Assembly (NCBI GenBank): GCA_016647705.1
Contig: CM028326.1
Span: 5,580,001-5,644,000, forward strand
Reading direction: 5' to 3'
Length of the DNA: 64,000 nucleotides
DNA from: Eucommia ulmoides
Taxonomy: Eukaryota; Streptophyta; Magnoliopsida; Garryales; Eucommiaceae
The position numbers and the translations under genes were made by a program. Of this stretch, positions 36,911 through 49,549 are shown one piece after another. The notes beneath the pieces were generated by a model. That model ran no database searches. It was not told the origin of the DNA and was given only the letters and a program-made list of their open reading frames with translations. Each line of letters starts with the position of its first letter. Within the stretch, counting starts at the first letter, position 1.

Positions 36911-37489
36911 CTGAAATACCGAGTGTTTCTCCTTCTTCGTCTCTGCCTTCACCTTCCGTTCTTCTGTTTCTTCAGCAAGCTTCTCTGCTATGAGTTTCTT
37001 GTCCGCTGATAATACAGGACCCTGTGAAGACATTGAACGTCATAAGATCCATGTTTCAAACAAAGAAGCCAATGGTAAAAAGCAACTTACCAGCACATCA
37101 TCATGAGAAGTTGTCTTCATAATCTTCTTGAATGCCATTCTGAAGGCATTGAATCCTTCTTGGAACTTAGTAATTTCAGGCTCATTATCCTCATCATCTT
37201 GATCAAACATCTGATGATCCTCGTCTTCCTCATCTGAAGATTTCGAATCAAAGACTCCCTCTCTATCATGCAAGACTTCACTTTTATCTCCAATTGCAGG
37301 GGCTGACTCGTCATCGTCTGAATTATAGTCTCTTGCCTTCTTGCGAAGTAGTTTCTTCATTTTATTGTCAATTTTCACTCTCTCTCCAGAGCCGGCCCGT
37401 ACCATTTTAAGTTTCTTCTTTCCCTTGCCACGTTTATTATGCCCCAACTTCCTCTTTTGAGGACCTTTGGCAACTTCCATCGTCTCCAT
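34135..37489 (-). CDS. RRP15-like ribosome biogenesis protein
   Basis: Eight coding exons join in phase: 37489-37091, 37021-36920, 36723-36642, 36512-36493, 36349-36289, 36048-35969, 34372-34286 and 34197-34135, giving 297 residues. Rrp15 acts in the nucleolus in early 60S subunit maturation. The basic N-terminus (KRKLGHNKRGKGKKKLK) is followed by an Asp/Glu-rich region (about 55-110). The RRP15 domain has FQEGFNAFRMAFKKIM, GPVLSADKKLIAEKLAEE, EKGHVKPANYLDSHEKFL, VVKLFNAVNKAQ and KRRKEAFFSELKK. The plant C-terminal block PAWAPLRDNYMLTNSKLKNW ends in an acidic tail. Exon 4 is only 20 nt. A 1.6-kb intron separates exons 6 and 7. A leader exon may lie near 38640-38520 (inference). Confidence 0.93.
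35109..35325. repeat. Direct duplication of about 97 bp (period about 120) in an RRP15 intron
   Basis: Two copies (about 35109-35206 and 35229-35325) share TAGTTTCTTAACAAA, AATGCTTTGAAA and CCAATTGTCAAAAATGTCTC with about ten differences. They lie in the largest intron and have no coding sense. Confidence 0.75.
35330..35490. repeat. GC-rich GGGC/GCCC patch in an RRP15 intron
   Basis: Repeated phrases such as GCGCCGGGCAAGC, GGGCATA, GGGCGGAGCCC and GGGCGAAGCCC stand out from the AT-rich intron. A related phrase (GCCTCGGGGCTTACACCC) lies near 35910. It looks like a decayed transposable element of the common plant type with GGCGC-rich ends. I could not find clear ends. Confidence 0.4.
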
Positions 37490-38650
37490 CCCTTCAGTAG
37501 CAACTTGGATGTAATTTCTTCAACGGGTATACTGCAAGCCTTTATAGAAATTCCGAAGTGTTAGTCCTCAGACTTAGAAGACACAACATATGTTAAAATA
37601 TGAGGTAAATGAAGAATTTTAGCTAAAATAGTCCCCTTTTTCAGCCAGGGAACCCCCTTTCCCCTTCCTCAATTCTCACCAAACACCGCAATTTCAGGCA
37701 CTTCCCCACCCACCACACCACCCCAAAAAAGGAAAGAAAAAAGGGAGGGGGGGGGAGGGGGGAAGACATTCACTTTGGAAACCACCAAACCTCATTCATT
37801 TTGCCTGATACAATGGGATAACTTAAAATCCTAGGATATCAGCAAAAAAAACCTAGCACAGTATTTTACCTACCTCGCATGCAATAACTTTAAACAGAGG
37901 AGAGCTTCATGTTGATCTTAGTTTATAAAGAAATCAAGTAGATGTACAATGTATGTCCAAAAGTAAATCTGCAATGATATTCGAGTAACTTTTCACTAAC
38001 TAACTCATCACTTATAAATTTAAATGTAATGGCATACAACACCACAATTATTGCAGGCAGCCTAGTGCAGGAAGGCTCTCGTCATTCCGGAGTCTGCGGA
38101 GGGGAGGGACAGACATATGCAACCTTAACCCTGCATATGGATCCCATTGAATTCCCTCATTAATAAATTTCCCAAATTTCAGGTTTTGAAGCCCTACTTT
38201 ACAGATTAATTTCGCATATCCCGGATTACTGAACTCTAAATTTAAATTCCTGGATATCATTCGCTATTTCAAACCCTAGATTCTGATTTTGATGATTCGA
38301 ACACCTATTTGTAGAGAACAAACCAAAGCGGGTTGTCACTGGTGTTCCTGGATTGGGGGTGGATGAGTGGTGCGTGACGATGCTTGTGGTGGCTGGCGTG
38401 TTGCTGGTGGGCAAGGGAGGTGCAAATTGCAATGAGAAGGGCAAGTGGTAGATCGGCGACGACTCTTAATCGGAGTACAGTGAATGAGAGAGAGAAGAGG
38501 AAAGTAGAGAAAGAAATACCTGGGATGAACGGCGCCCTGGTGGCTGGATGGCGCTGCTTCGTAAGACTTGAGAGAGAGAGAGACCTGGGTGGGGATGGCC
38601 GGGTCGGAGTTAGGATGGAATTAGGGTTTGGCGGGAGCAATTTGTTTTAA
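37490..38650. other. RRP15 upstream region
   Basis: Between the RRP15 start and 38650 the minus strand offers a possible leader exon near 38640-38520, ending CATCCCAG|GTATTTC, in pyrimidine-rich sequence with AAACCCTAATTCC. Its acceptor may be TTGCAG just before the start codon. This would be a leader intron of about 1 kb. A G-rich patch lies at 37743-37762. Open frames here are low-complexity. Confidence 0.4.
38053..38145 (+). mobile_element. tRNA-derived SINE fragment
   Basis: GGCAGCCTAGTGCAGGAAGG, then GGAGTCTGCGGAGGGGAGGG and CAACCTTAACCCTGCAT follow the familiar order of plant SINEs of the Au-like type, with an A-box-like start and the GGGGAAGGG core. The later B-box side is missing. 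It is an old, truncated copy. Confidence 0.6.
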
Positions 38651-41440
38651 CGTTTTTTTTTGTTGGTATTTTGGCAAACCCCTTCTCATTGATTTAAAAA
38701 TAATTCTCCGTCTAATTATAACTTGTATTTTAATCTCACCTATTAAAAAATAAAATAAAATAAAATAGTCCTTATATACGTACTGCAATCTCATAATTAC
38801 ATGTATCTAATTTAATTAAAAATTTACAAAGATAATTAAGAAACAAATACAACGATTATCATTTTTAGCATTAAATTAAGTCAATAACTTGAATTAAATT
38901 AAACTAAATAAACAAAAATAATTAAATAATATGAATTATTCAGTTATCTCATAATATAATACTCATCAGTATATAAATTTAAAATAGACACTATTTTAAA
39001 ATTCAATGCGCAAGTAAAAACTAAGAAACTGAAAAAAGAATCAAACAACATAAGAATAATGTGACACTAAGTGCTGCATTTGGTGGAACTGTCAAAGAAG
39101 CAGAAATTATGGCCTATAAAGGACCCCGGATATGAAGTTATTGATGTTCTGATGGAATTTAGTCGGTCAAGTGATCCATTCTATCATAATAAAATTACAT
39201 ATCAAAGTTTGCCAAAAAAATTGATCAAAGGGTGTATCCAGCCCCAAAAATGATCCAAGAAATGTCATGTTCTGTCTAATAAATGTTTTTTTCCCCCTCT
39301 CTCTCTCTCTCTTTTTGTGTGTGTGTGTTCCCAAAAAGAAAACTTCGAACAAAAAAAATCTAGGAATAAAAAATGTGTACTATGTTCGCAAATTTTTAGG
39401 TCAAAATTCTAGGAAAAAATGTACACCTTAAAAAATAAAAATTATTTTGAAATTTATGTTCTACCCCTTTGAAAATAACTCAAGCGTTTTTAAACATTAT
39501 TATTTTCCAAAAATGCACTAACAACCTCTCCTACCGTCGGCACCATACGCTGGCTGGCTAGCCTCATATCTCTTCCTTCTTCTCCTCCTCCTCCTCCGCC
39601 TAATTCTTCTCCCCCCCCCCCCCCCCCCCCCCCCCCCAAATCGTTGGATTTGTGCAAATCTGGCGAGATTCGCGTCTTGCGACATGAGGTGGTAGGAACT
39701 GGGATGGGGGCTTAGGGGGGGGACAGTGAGAGTGTGTACATATATACGTATATATCAGAAAAGTAAAATTAAAATATCAGTTTGCAATATAAAAGAAATT
39801 GATATAGAAAAAAAAAATAATTAGGAATAAGATATAAAAAAAAAAAAAAAATTAAATTACCATATATAATTCTTTAAAAAGCGTTCTTAAACAAAATTTA
39901 TCAACTCTCCCTAGGTGAGTTAGTATAAAAGAGAAATATTCAGAAGCAAATTGGACCATGAGTATCATCATTTGCCTTGAATTTTGATAAAGTGCAGAAC
40001 TGATCACTAAACCTGGAAGATTACAATTAATCACATGAAATTGGAAAACATGAGCGAATAAAACCTACTGGATTCAATTGTAACTTCCCGCATGAAGTAA
40101 ATTCAGATGAATGAACTTCATATCGATTAAAAAATAGAAACAAAACAAAAGAGAAATTAGCAAGCGAGACACAGAGTGCTTATAACTTCTTAGTGTGTTG
40201 TTGCTGCCGTCTGAGAGAGAGGTCCAGCAATTATGGTTGTCGTGGTGTCGTGCGTCGATTGATAGATCGAGAGAAAAATTAGTACCTGAGCGCGTTGATG
40301 GCGATGGAACGGCGACGACGACGAAAGAGAGAAGAAGAAAGAAGCGGGTGAATCTTACCTTGGTGTCAAATAAAATTAATAAACCCTAAATTGAACCTAA
40401 GACTTAGTTGACTGGGATTGGCTTTTTTATTTAGAGTCCCAAGCAATACTTAACATGATACCCTGCGAAATAAAATAAGGAAGGAAGCATAAGAAAATTA
40501 AGAAAAAAAAAGAAAGAAAGAATATTATAAAATATATTTTATATTTATGTTAATTTAGAAAATCAATCTGGACCGCTCTTTACGAGAGTATAAAGAACGG
40601 TTGAGATTTGCCTAAAAGACTAATGTACGTCATGTTTTATTATATAGATATTTGTTAGATGTATCTAATTTATGTGTAAAATATTTGTTCTAGTCCTGCA
40701 CATTTGTAGAATATTACACAATTATATGTAACATAGTTACATGTAATTTCTAATATGTAACTAATATTATACAGATACAAGTAACTAATATTATAAAGGC
40801 GTGAACACATGTGGAACTAATAAGCAAACAAAAACTAATTCAAATGATTAAATCAAAACTTATATTTTAAATAGGATTAATAACAGATTACGCCTGTTAT
40901 TTGGGACTAATCACCAATTTTTTTTTTTCCTTTGAAATTATATATTATAACTATATCCTTATTTTTATTTAATCAATATTACTAATAACAGAAAATTATG
41001 AGTAATAATAGTACGATATGAATTATATAATCCATACAATATATACGTATGCATCAGAATAAAAAATAAATATAGAGAAAAATATACAAATTTTATTGAA
41101 ATTTTCGATATGACTTTGAAAAAGTTCAAAAAATTCTTTTAAAAAAAATATTATGAGATATAATGGTGCCAAAAAAAAATTAGTTATTCAATTATTCCGA
41201 AATATAGATGCACGAAAGTAGTACTAAAAAATAATCAAAATTAAATTCTATTTATATGGAATTATTTTTTGTAGCCACCAATTCTGTTGAAAAATATTGT
41301 TCCAATATGTCGTTTTGATGGTAAACTAAGATTTTATATGATGCAACCGTTGTTAATTTAAAATCAAACTCCTATCATTGCTTTGAAAATTCTCAATTAT
41401 TTACATGACTAAATTATTGGGATTATAAAATTTTGGATTG
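38651..41440. other. Gene-free AT-rich DNA
   Basis: Contents noted: a (CT)n/(GT)n tract near 39296-39330, a C tract of about 27 at 39611-39637, a purine/GC patch near 40190-40360 with CGACGACGACG, and a stretch at 40720-40800 with TAGTTACATGTAAT and related GTAACTAATATTAT motifs, similar to the repeat in SFT2 intron 1. A 60-codon frame at 39071-39253 has no recognisable identity. No gene is supported. Confidence 0.5.
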
Positions 41441-42118
41441 TGATATAGGGGAATCTCGTCAGGCACACCACGTGGTCAATATCCGTCCAAGTATAGAAGA
41501 ACGGCCAAGTTGAGAGCTGAAGTCCCCTCAGTGCGGGGTTGGGACGCCCCCCTGCTGAGCTGAGGGCCGTCTCAGTGAAGAAATCCGGACCGGTAAACTG
41601 CGATCCAACCTGCCGAACTGATGAGCTGAGGCACCCTCTGCTCACCACCTCCACACTTGGGAGTTCACCAGGCCGTCGTGAGGTTCTGGCCCATGGGCCT
41701 CTGCATATGGGCTCAAAAGCCAGCCCAGACGTTTAGAGGGCTAACCTGCCTGCTCAATGGGTGCCTAGCGGATTAGGTTAATTAACCCAAGCTCAACTTC
41801 CTAATTTCGCAACACTAACCAAACACTGTCGCCTATAAATACACCGGGACACCCACTGCCCAGAGGTACGTGACCACCACTGAACTTACTATACTTTCAG
41901 CCCTTCTCTCCCAGATACTTACTCTCACGTCGGAGGGACTTTACCGGGCACGACCCCGGTGGGTCTTTGTGCAAGTGCTCGGAGTAGAAGAGCGGAGCTC
42001 AGGTCGGAGATTGTCATCACCCCTGAATTCAACCAATTACAGCACTGTCAGCCGTCTTGTGTCCCTGATATCCTCCCGGACCATACTATTGACCTGCCAC
42101 CACTTTTTGACATCAACA
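41441..42118 (+). repeat. 5' LTR of the Gypsy-type element
   Basis: This 678-bp copy contains a TATA-like CCTATAAATACACC at about 41831, followed by a likely transcript start. It is GC-richer than most of the window. Confidence 0.93.
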
Positions 42119-42120
42119 GT

Positions 42121-42138
42121 TTGGCGCCGTCAGTGGGA
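42121..42138 (+). other. Gypsy primer binding site
   Basis: TTGGCGCCGTCAGTGGGA resembles the TGGCGCCG-type primer site of plant Gypsy elements, which pairs with tRNA-Asp-like 3' ends in its first bases. Confidence 0.7.
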
Positions 42139-42186
42139 ATGCACTAAAAGCCTCTCCTGATCGCCAGCTCCCCACGAGGTTAAGAC

Positions 42187-44590
42187 TTGATGATCACAAG
42201 GTCTGGGAAAGAAATCCGCCAGGCTGACCAAGCGCTTTCCACCAGCAGTAATCCACCCCCCATATCCATGCAGAGTATGTCGAGGGTTCCCAGGTCGGAT
42301 TCTCAGGCACCACCTGCGGAGAGTCTTCACCTGCCCGCCATCCCGCCGTCCAGGCCGAGAGGAGTGACCACTCAACACGCCGCTCAGGTGGGTCCAGTCT
42401 TGCCCCCGGAGCAATTGGTTGGGCAGACTCCCGGAGCACCTGAGGCAGCCCGCGTCGATCTCTTGGAACGTCAGCTCCGCGAGTTCCAAACCTTCTTCCA
42501 GATTGTCTTGGCTCGCTTACTGCTGGCCCTTACAATGGGTCTTCCGGCAGTCCAAGCTGCGGGTCGGGAGGAACGGGCGGTCGAAGATGAAGAACGTATC
42601 ATCCATTCCGACGGGCATATCCCAAGACCCCAAACCCACAACGTCAGTTGGAGGGAGGTTAAGTTAGCACCCCCTGAGGCCTCGGGATCCCCGTCACCCC
42701 TTCTCCCAAGGCGAAAGAGAGGCGATCGAGCCGAGTCTCCCCTCGCACATAGTAATACCGTGTGGTCTGATCACCACTCTCGGTGCTTTCGGGAGGTAGA
42801 TTCACATTCTTTGCCACGACAGTCGCCATCTCGGGTCGCTTTCAGTCAGGCTCGAGTCTAGCCAGGGGCTGAGGTGGTAGTGGAGAGGCACCTAGCTGAT
42901 ATGGAGGCAGCCTTACAACAGATTCGGGGAACCAAGGGCCCGACCGGGCTCCCTTCGGAGGTAAGATCTCATTTCATTGATGAAATTCTGGAGGAACCCC
43001 TGCCCGCACGATACACCCATCCCCAAATGATCCTCTATGACGGGGTCACTGACCCAGCGGACCGCTTCTTTAGGTCCTATATGGACCTACACACCGTCTC
43101 AATAGCAATAAGATGCAAGGCATTTCCCCTCACCCTTACGGGGGTCGCCAGGGTATGGTTCCGAACTTTGGCACCAACCTCCATCTCCAATTTTCACGAG
43201 TTAGAACTGTTCTTCCTTTCGCGATTTGGACGATCACAGCATAGGCCAAAAACCATGGCCTACATTCTCGCACTCCTATGTGGAGAGGTTTTATAAAGAG
43301 ATCATCAGTTACGATGAGTTCAGCGATGTGGTCGCAATGAGCGCATTCATCGATGACCTAATGCATCGACGTCTCATGTATGACCTCTGCTCTAACCCAG
43401 CTTCTACTCTGGATGCTGCCCTGGAGAGAGACACGAGGTTCCACAATGCTGATGAACGGGAAGCAGCCCAAAAGGATCGAGGATGAGGTCAAAAGAAGAA
43501 AGGGAAGATTGAGGAAGGGCCGAATAAACATCATGGATCCAAAAGGCTGCAAGCAAAAGGAAAGCTGGGGTCGTTGCCCAGGGATCGAAGACCATTTCCA
43601 CCCCAGGGGAACCGCCAGCAGAACTTCACGCCGCTCACGGTCTCGGTGGCCATTGTCTTCGCTGAGAATGCGGAGAGGGATTTCTTTCCTCTTCCTCCAC
43701 CCCCAGGGGAAAACCAATGGGGAGGTCTATGGACAAATACTGTAAATTCCACAAAAACTGGGGACACTCCACTGAGAATTGTTTCCAGCTCAGGGAAGAA
43801 ATCGAGGCCCTCATTAGCAGAAGATACCTTGGTCGCTATGTTCAAAGAGACGACCAGGCTCCCAGAACAGAAGACCACAACCCCCGCGATGAATATAGGG
43901 GTCGTAGAAGAAGGAGGAACAGAAGTCACCCCCCTCCCAGGTTAGAAAGGAGCAGGGGCAATGACGAGCAAAGGGTTGATGGCGGGTTAGGCCTTGGGGG
44001 GGAGACTCTCTTCTCCAAGAAGAGATACGAGCATAAAGCCAAGAGAAAAGCGAATGAAGAAGTCTTCAAGGTCAGCACGATTGATGCTGCGGAGCACAAC
44101 GTTATTTCATTCAGCGAGGCAGACCTCAAGGATATACACGTCCCTCACGACACCGCCCTCGTTATCGTGGCTCTCATCCATCACTACAAAATGGGATGGA
44201 TCCTGGTGGACGGTGGTAGTTCCACTGATATTATCTTCAAATGGGCATTCGAGAAAAATGAATGTGGACCCCAGCGCAGTAAAACCGTCGACAACCCCTC
44301 TAGTCGATTTTGGAGGGGATGTTGTGAACGCTGCCGGGTGGGTTTCACTTCCCATAACCGTCGGAGCCCATCCACGGACCTCTACTGTTTGGACCAAATT
44401 TCTGATTGTGGACAGGTCGTCACCCTATAATACAATCATGGGTTGACCCACGGTGGCTGCCCTTAAGGTCATTTGCTCACCATACCACCAATCGATTAAA
44501 TTCCCCACTGAGGGAGGTATAGGAGTAGTGAGGGGTGACCAAGAGTCCTCCTGGGCTTGTGCTCAGAGGGCGTTGGAGAAGAAGAAATAG
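42187..44590 (+). pseudogene. Gypsy gag and protease start (broken)
   Basis: The first frame starts MMITRSGKEI and runs to a TAG at 42859-42861. It resumes in the same frame with ERHLADMEAALQQIRG and the gag core FPLTLTGVARVWFRTLAP...FHELELFFLSRF. A frameshift near 43250 leads into SYVERFYKEIISYDEFSD, and a TGA near 43484 follows. After another shift come the zinc-knuckle-like CKFHKNWGHSTENC (about 43740) and the aspartic protease motif WILVDGGSSTDII (about 44200). The pre-RT phrase RSSPYNTIMG and FPTEGGIGVVRGDQ end near 44590. Nothing of RT follows. It cannot make a full Gag as it stands. Confidence 0.88.
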
Positions 44591-44906
44591 CAATCAAAGG
44601 CAGAGCCAGGGCTCGGAGATTCCAAACTCATGGCTCTGAGTTAGGGACCAATGTCTGTGCCTATCGATGATCCAAGAAATGAGGAAGAATAGGCTCTGGA
44701 AATTTCGCAAGTGACCAAATGAAAGGTAGGGGGCACCATTTATAAAAGGAAGGTGTGCCTAGACGAAGGGTCACCTAGGCCAACGGTTGGGGATGCCTTG
44801 ATTAAAACGCCACTGCCACGTGGCATCCATCCAACGATGGTGGCGTAGCCTATCACGCAAGTCATAAAGGGGGGCACGTGTTGCGCATTTTCCACGTGTG
44901 AAAGGG

Positions 44907-47690
44907 AAGGCTCTCAAACTTTCCATCCTTCAGTAAGCCTAAGGCATGGAAAATGGCCGAGCTCACGAGCCTACGTACTCTCAGCTCGGACAAAATCAAA
45001 GGGGGGAAGGCTCTCAAACTTTCTATCCTTCAAAAAGTCTAAGGTGTGAAAATGGTCGAACTCACGAGACTACGTACTCTCAGCTCAGACAAAATCAAAG
45101 GGGGGAAGGCTCTCAAACTTCCCACCCTTCAAAAAGTCTAAGGCATGAAAAATGGCCGAGCTCACGAGCCTGCGTACTTTCATCTCGGACAAAATCCAAA
45201 GGGGGAAGACTCTCAAACTTCCCACCCCTAAAAAATTCTAAAGCACGAAAAATGACCGAGCTCACGAGCCTATGTACTCTCAGTTCGGATAAAATCAAAT
45301 AGGGGAAGACTCTCAAACTCCCCACCATTCAAAAAGTCTAAGGTGTGAAAATGGCCAAGCTCACTAGCCTACGTACTCTCAGCTCAGACAAAATCAAAGG
45401 AGATGAGCCTCTCAAACTTCCCACCCTTCAAAAACTCTAAGGCGTAAAAATGGCCGAGCTCACGAGCCTACGTACTCTCAGCTCGGACAAAATCAAAGGA
45501 GGGAAGGCTCTCAAACTTCCCACCCTTTAGTAAGCCTAAGGCATGGCAAATGGCCGAACTCACGAGCCTACGTACTCTCACCTCAGACAAAATCAAAGGG
45601 GGGAAGGCTCTCAAACTTCCCATCCTTCAAAAAGTCTAAGTTGTGAAAATGGCTGAGCTCACGAGCCTATGTCCTCTCAGCTCGGACAAAATCGAATGGG
45701 GGAAGGCTCTCAAACTCCCCACCCTTCAAAAAGTCTAAGGCGTGAAAATGACCGAGCTCACGAGCCTACGTATTTTCACCTTTGGCCACTTTCAAAATGG
45801 GAGAGGCTCTCAAACTTTCCACCCTTGAAAAATTCTAAGACATTAGAAATGGCCGACCTCACGACCTGACGGACTCTCAGCTCAACCACTTTCAAATGGG
45901 GGGAGGCTCTCAAACTTTCTACCCTTGAAAAATTCTAAGGTTTTGGAAATGGCCGACCTCATGAGTCTACGTACTCTCAGCTCGGACAAAATCAAAAGGG
46001 GGAAGGCTCTCAAACTTCTCACCCTTCAGTAAGCTTAAGGCATGGCAAATGACCGAGCTCACGAGTCTACGTACTCTCAACTCAGATAAAATCAAAGGGG
46101 GAAAGAATCTCAAACTCCCATCCTTCAAAAATTCTAAGTAGTAAAAAATGGCCGAGCTCACGAGCCTACGTCCTCTCAGCTCGGACAAAATCAAATAGGG
46201 AAAGGCTCTCAAACTCCCCACCCTTCAAAAAGTCTAAGGCGTGAAAATGACCAAGCTCACGAGCCTACGGACTCTTAGCTCGGCCACTTTCAAAAGGGGG
46301 GAGGCTCTCAAACTTTCCACCCTTGAAAAATTCTAAGGCATTGGAAATGGCCGACCTTACAACCTGACAGACTCTCAGCTCGGCCACTTTCAAACGGGGG
46401 GAGGCTCTCAAACTTTCCACCCTTGAAAAATTCTAAGGCATTAGAAATGGCTGACCTCACGAGCTGACGGACTCTCAGCTCAGCCACTTTCAAAAAGGGG
46501 GAGACCCTCAAACTTTTCACCCTTAAAAAATTCTAAGGCATTGCAAATGGCCAACCTTACAACCTGACAGACTCTCAGCTCGACCACTTTCAAAAGGGGG
46601 GAGGCTTTCAAACTTTTCACCCTTGAAAAATTCTAAGGCATCGGAAATGGCCGACCTTACGACCTGACGGACTCTCAGCTCGGCCACTTTCAAAAGGGGG
46701 GAGGCTCTCAAATTTTTCACCCTTGAAAAATTCTAAGGCATTGGAAATGGCTGACCTAACGACCTGACGGACTCTCAGCTCGACCACTTTAAAAAGGAGG
46801 GAGGCTCTCAAACTTTCCACCCTTGATAAATTCTAAGGCATTGAAAATGGCCGACCTTACGACCTGACGGACTTTCAGCTCGGCCACTTTCAAAAAGGGG
46901 GGAGACTCTCAAACTTTCCACCCTTGATAAATTCTAAGGCATTGGAAATGACCGACCTCACGATCTGACAGACTCTCAGTTCTGTCACTTTTAAAAGGTG
47001 GGAGGCTCTTAAACTTTCCACCCTTGAAAAATTTTAAGGCATTGGAAATGGCTGACCTCACGATCTGACGGACTCTCAGCTCGGCTACTTTCAAAAGGGA
47101 GGAGGCTATCAAACTTTCCACCCTTGAAAAATTCTAAGGCATTGGAAATGGCCGACCTCACGACCTGACTGACTCTCAGCTCGGCCACTTTCAAAAGGGG
47201 GGAAGCTCTCAAACTTTCCACCCTTGAAAAATTCTAAGGCATTGGAAATGGCCGACCTCACGACCTGACGGACTCTCAGCTCGGCCACTTTCAAAAGGGG
47301 GGAGACTCTGAAACTTTCCACCCTTGATAAATTCTAAGGCATTGAAAATGGCCGACCTCACGACCTGACGAACTCTCAGCTTGGCCACTTTCAAAAGAGG
47401 GGAGGCTCTCAAACTTTCCACCCTTGAAAAATTCTAAGGCATTGGAAATGGCTGACCTCACGACCTGACGGACTCTCAGCTCGGCCACTTTCAACAGGGG
47501 GAGGCTCTCAAACTTTTCACCCTTAAAAAATTCTAAGGCATTAGAAATGGCCGACTTCACGACCTGACGGACTCTCAGCTCGGCCACTTTCAAAATGGGA
47601 AGGCTCTCAAACTTCTCACAATTGAAAAATTCTAAGGCATTGAAAATGACTGACCTCATGACCTGACGAACTCTCACCTTAGCCAACATT
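44907..47690. repeat. Tandem array of a 100-bp repeat, about 28 copies
   Basis: The phrase GGCTCTCAAACTTTCCACCC recurs almost exactly every 100 bases. Two sub-families are visible. Early units (to about 46250) carry GAGCTCACGAGCCTACGTAC and CGGACAAAATCAAA. Later units carry GACCTCACGACCTGACGGAC and CGGCCACTTTCAAAA, with mixing around 45780-45960. The array sits between the gag remnant and the polypurine tract. Because 100 is not a multiple of three, it throws up many staggered minus-strand frames of about 70 codons, which are not genes. Confidence 0.95.
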
Positions 47691-47934
47691 CAACACATAA
47701 AAGACTCCAAATTCTCACTGATCACCGCCACTTTAGTCGGATTGCCGACCTGCCGAACAGACGAAATGTCTTATCATCAGCCCGGACTCTGCTCTTCACC
47801 CTCTTTCTTACCACCGTTATTCTCTCCAAGGGTCAATGTTGTGCCGCTTTTGCATTTTGTAACCGCCCTTCACTACTACTACTCGTTTGCTCCTTCAAAA
47901 TCCCGAGCCCGTCATGTTTCACTCACGCCCTCGG

Positions 47935-47949
47935 GACTTGAGGGGTAAC
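47935..47949 (+). other. Gypsy polypurine tract
   Basis: GACTTGAGGGGTAAC directly precedes the second LTR and is the expected start site for plus-strand synthesis. Confidence 0.7.
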
Positions 47950-48649
47950 TGATATAGGAGAATCTCGTCAGGTACATCGCGTGGTCAATATCTGTCCAAG
48001 TATAGAAGAACGGCCGAGCTGAGAGATGAAGTCCCCTTAGTGCTAGGTTGGGACGCCCCCTACCGAGCTGAAGGCCGTCTCAGTAAAGAAATCTGGACCG
48101 GTAAACTGCGATCCGACCTGCCGAACTGACGAGCTGAGGCACCCTCTGCTCGCCACCTCCACACTCGGGAGTTCACCAGGCCATCGTGAGGTTCTAGCCC
48201 ATGGGCCTCTGCATATGGGCTCAAAATCCAGCCCAGACGTTTAAAGGGCTAACCTGCCTACTCATTGGCTGCCCAACGGATTAGGTTAATTAACTCGATC
48301 TCAGTTAGGACTGGCAAAATAGGTATTTACACGATGACACGACACGAGACCGACACAAAATTAGAAGGTCTAGGTTTTGCTTATCAGGTATCAGGTCGTT
48401 ATTGTGTCAGACCCGATAACCTAATAAGAAATAGTGCAGGTTATCAGGTTGACCTGATAAACCAATAGGTTACACGATAAAATACGATAAGAATTTCGTG
48501 TATTCAAGTGACATGATAACCTGTGACCCAATAGGTTACCCGTTAATTTAATAAATTATTTTTACACCCCCCAAATTATCAAATATTACAAATTAGTACT
48601 TAATATATATAACCACATTTCTCAAACCCTAAGTCCCTAACCCACTTGA

Positions 48650-49055
48650 TATTCATTTCATTTCGCCGCTGCTTGCTCAGTGCTCACTGACTAACCGTGA
48701 CCGCTGTGCTCCATTTGCCACAAGACGTCGACGACGGAGGACCGTCGTGCTCCCTTCGCCACAAGACGCCGAGGACAGAAGATCGTTGTGCTCCACTTCG
48801 TTCTCACGACGACCATCACTACTCCACAAGACGACGCCGACGACCGTCGCTGCTTCACAAGACGACGCCGACGACCGTTGTTGCTCTACAAGAGTCACGA
48901 GACGACGACCGCCGCTGCTCGTTCCTTTGATTCCAGGTAGATCTAAGATTCTGAAGTCATTTGTTCGATTCTAGGTACATTTGTGATCGATTCCAGGTAC
49001 ATTTGAGATTCCAGTCGTTCCTGTGCTGCTGCTCTTTCGTTCGATTCCAGGTACA
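48650..49055 (+). promoter_or_regulatory. hAT transposase leader region
   Basis: This part carries GC-rich repeats (ACAAGACGACGCCGACGACCG, varied, at 48720-48910). They are followed by four near-copies of GATTCCAGGTACATTTG between 48930 and 49055. Each contains CAG|GTA, a splice-donor-like site. With an acceptor at 49547-49549 this could be a leader intron with alternative donors (inference). No coding frame across it is convincing. Confidence 0.45.
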
Positions 49056-49549
49056 TTTGAGATCTGAATGTTGAGGTTAATAATTTGTGATATCATTTTA
49101 GTAGGTCATACGATATAAATCTTTCGATATGGGGTCTTTCGGTTGCCATCTACATGTATAAATAGCAAACATTTCTAAGTAGTAGGTTTGAATTGGATTT
49201 TACAGTTTCATTTGCATAACTATTTGATTGGCTTTTGTTCAACTGTGTCGATTTTGTTTTGATTGTTTCCAATCCATCATTTGCTGTTTAGATTGTTTTT
49301 TCCAACCAAGATTGACCAATTTGTGTACAACTTCATAATACCTATCACTGTCTACTCTCACTCCTAATTTTTGGCACTCAAATAACCCAAAGCTAAATAA
49401 TATATTAGTGTGTTTAGACATAGAACATCGCTAGTCGTTTTACATGATATAACGTTAAATTTCTTTGAATTGGTGAGTGAAATCCACATTGGTGATATTT
49501 TCTCCACAAATCCGTAGTGTTTCTAATTATGTTTTGTAATTACATGTAG

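Noticed and set aside
39071..39253. 60-codon plus frame (LWPIKDPGYEVIDVLMEF)
   Set aside because: It has no start context, no exon neighbours and no recognised family.
39611..39637. C tract of 27 as a functional element
   Set aside because: A homopolymer of this kind may reflect slippage or assembly uncertainty, and no motif accompanies it.
41959..42147. Plus-strand frames in the Gypsy LTR, repeated at 52560-52820
   Set aside because: They are LTR sequence present in both copies; no gene.
46308..47689. Run of similar minus-strand frames of 65-132 codons (ESLRASPLLKVAELRVRQ-type)
   Set aside because: They are translations of the 100-bp tandem repeat in shifting frames, with no start context or family match.
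44907..47690. Regularly spaced repeats resembling a CRISPR array
   Set aside because: Units are contiguous with no unique spacers, the genome is a plant, and the array lies inside an LTR element.
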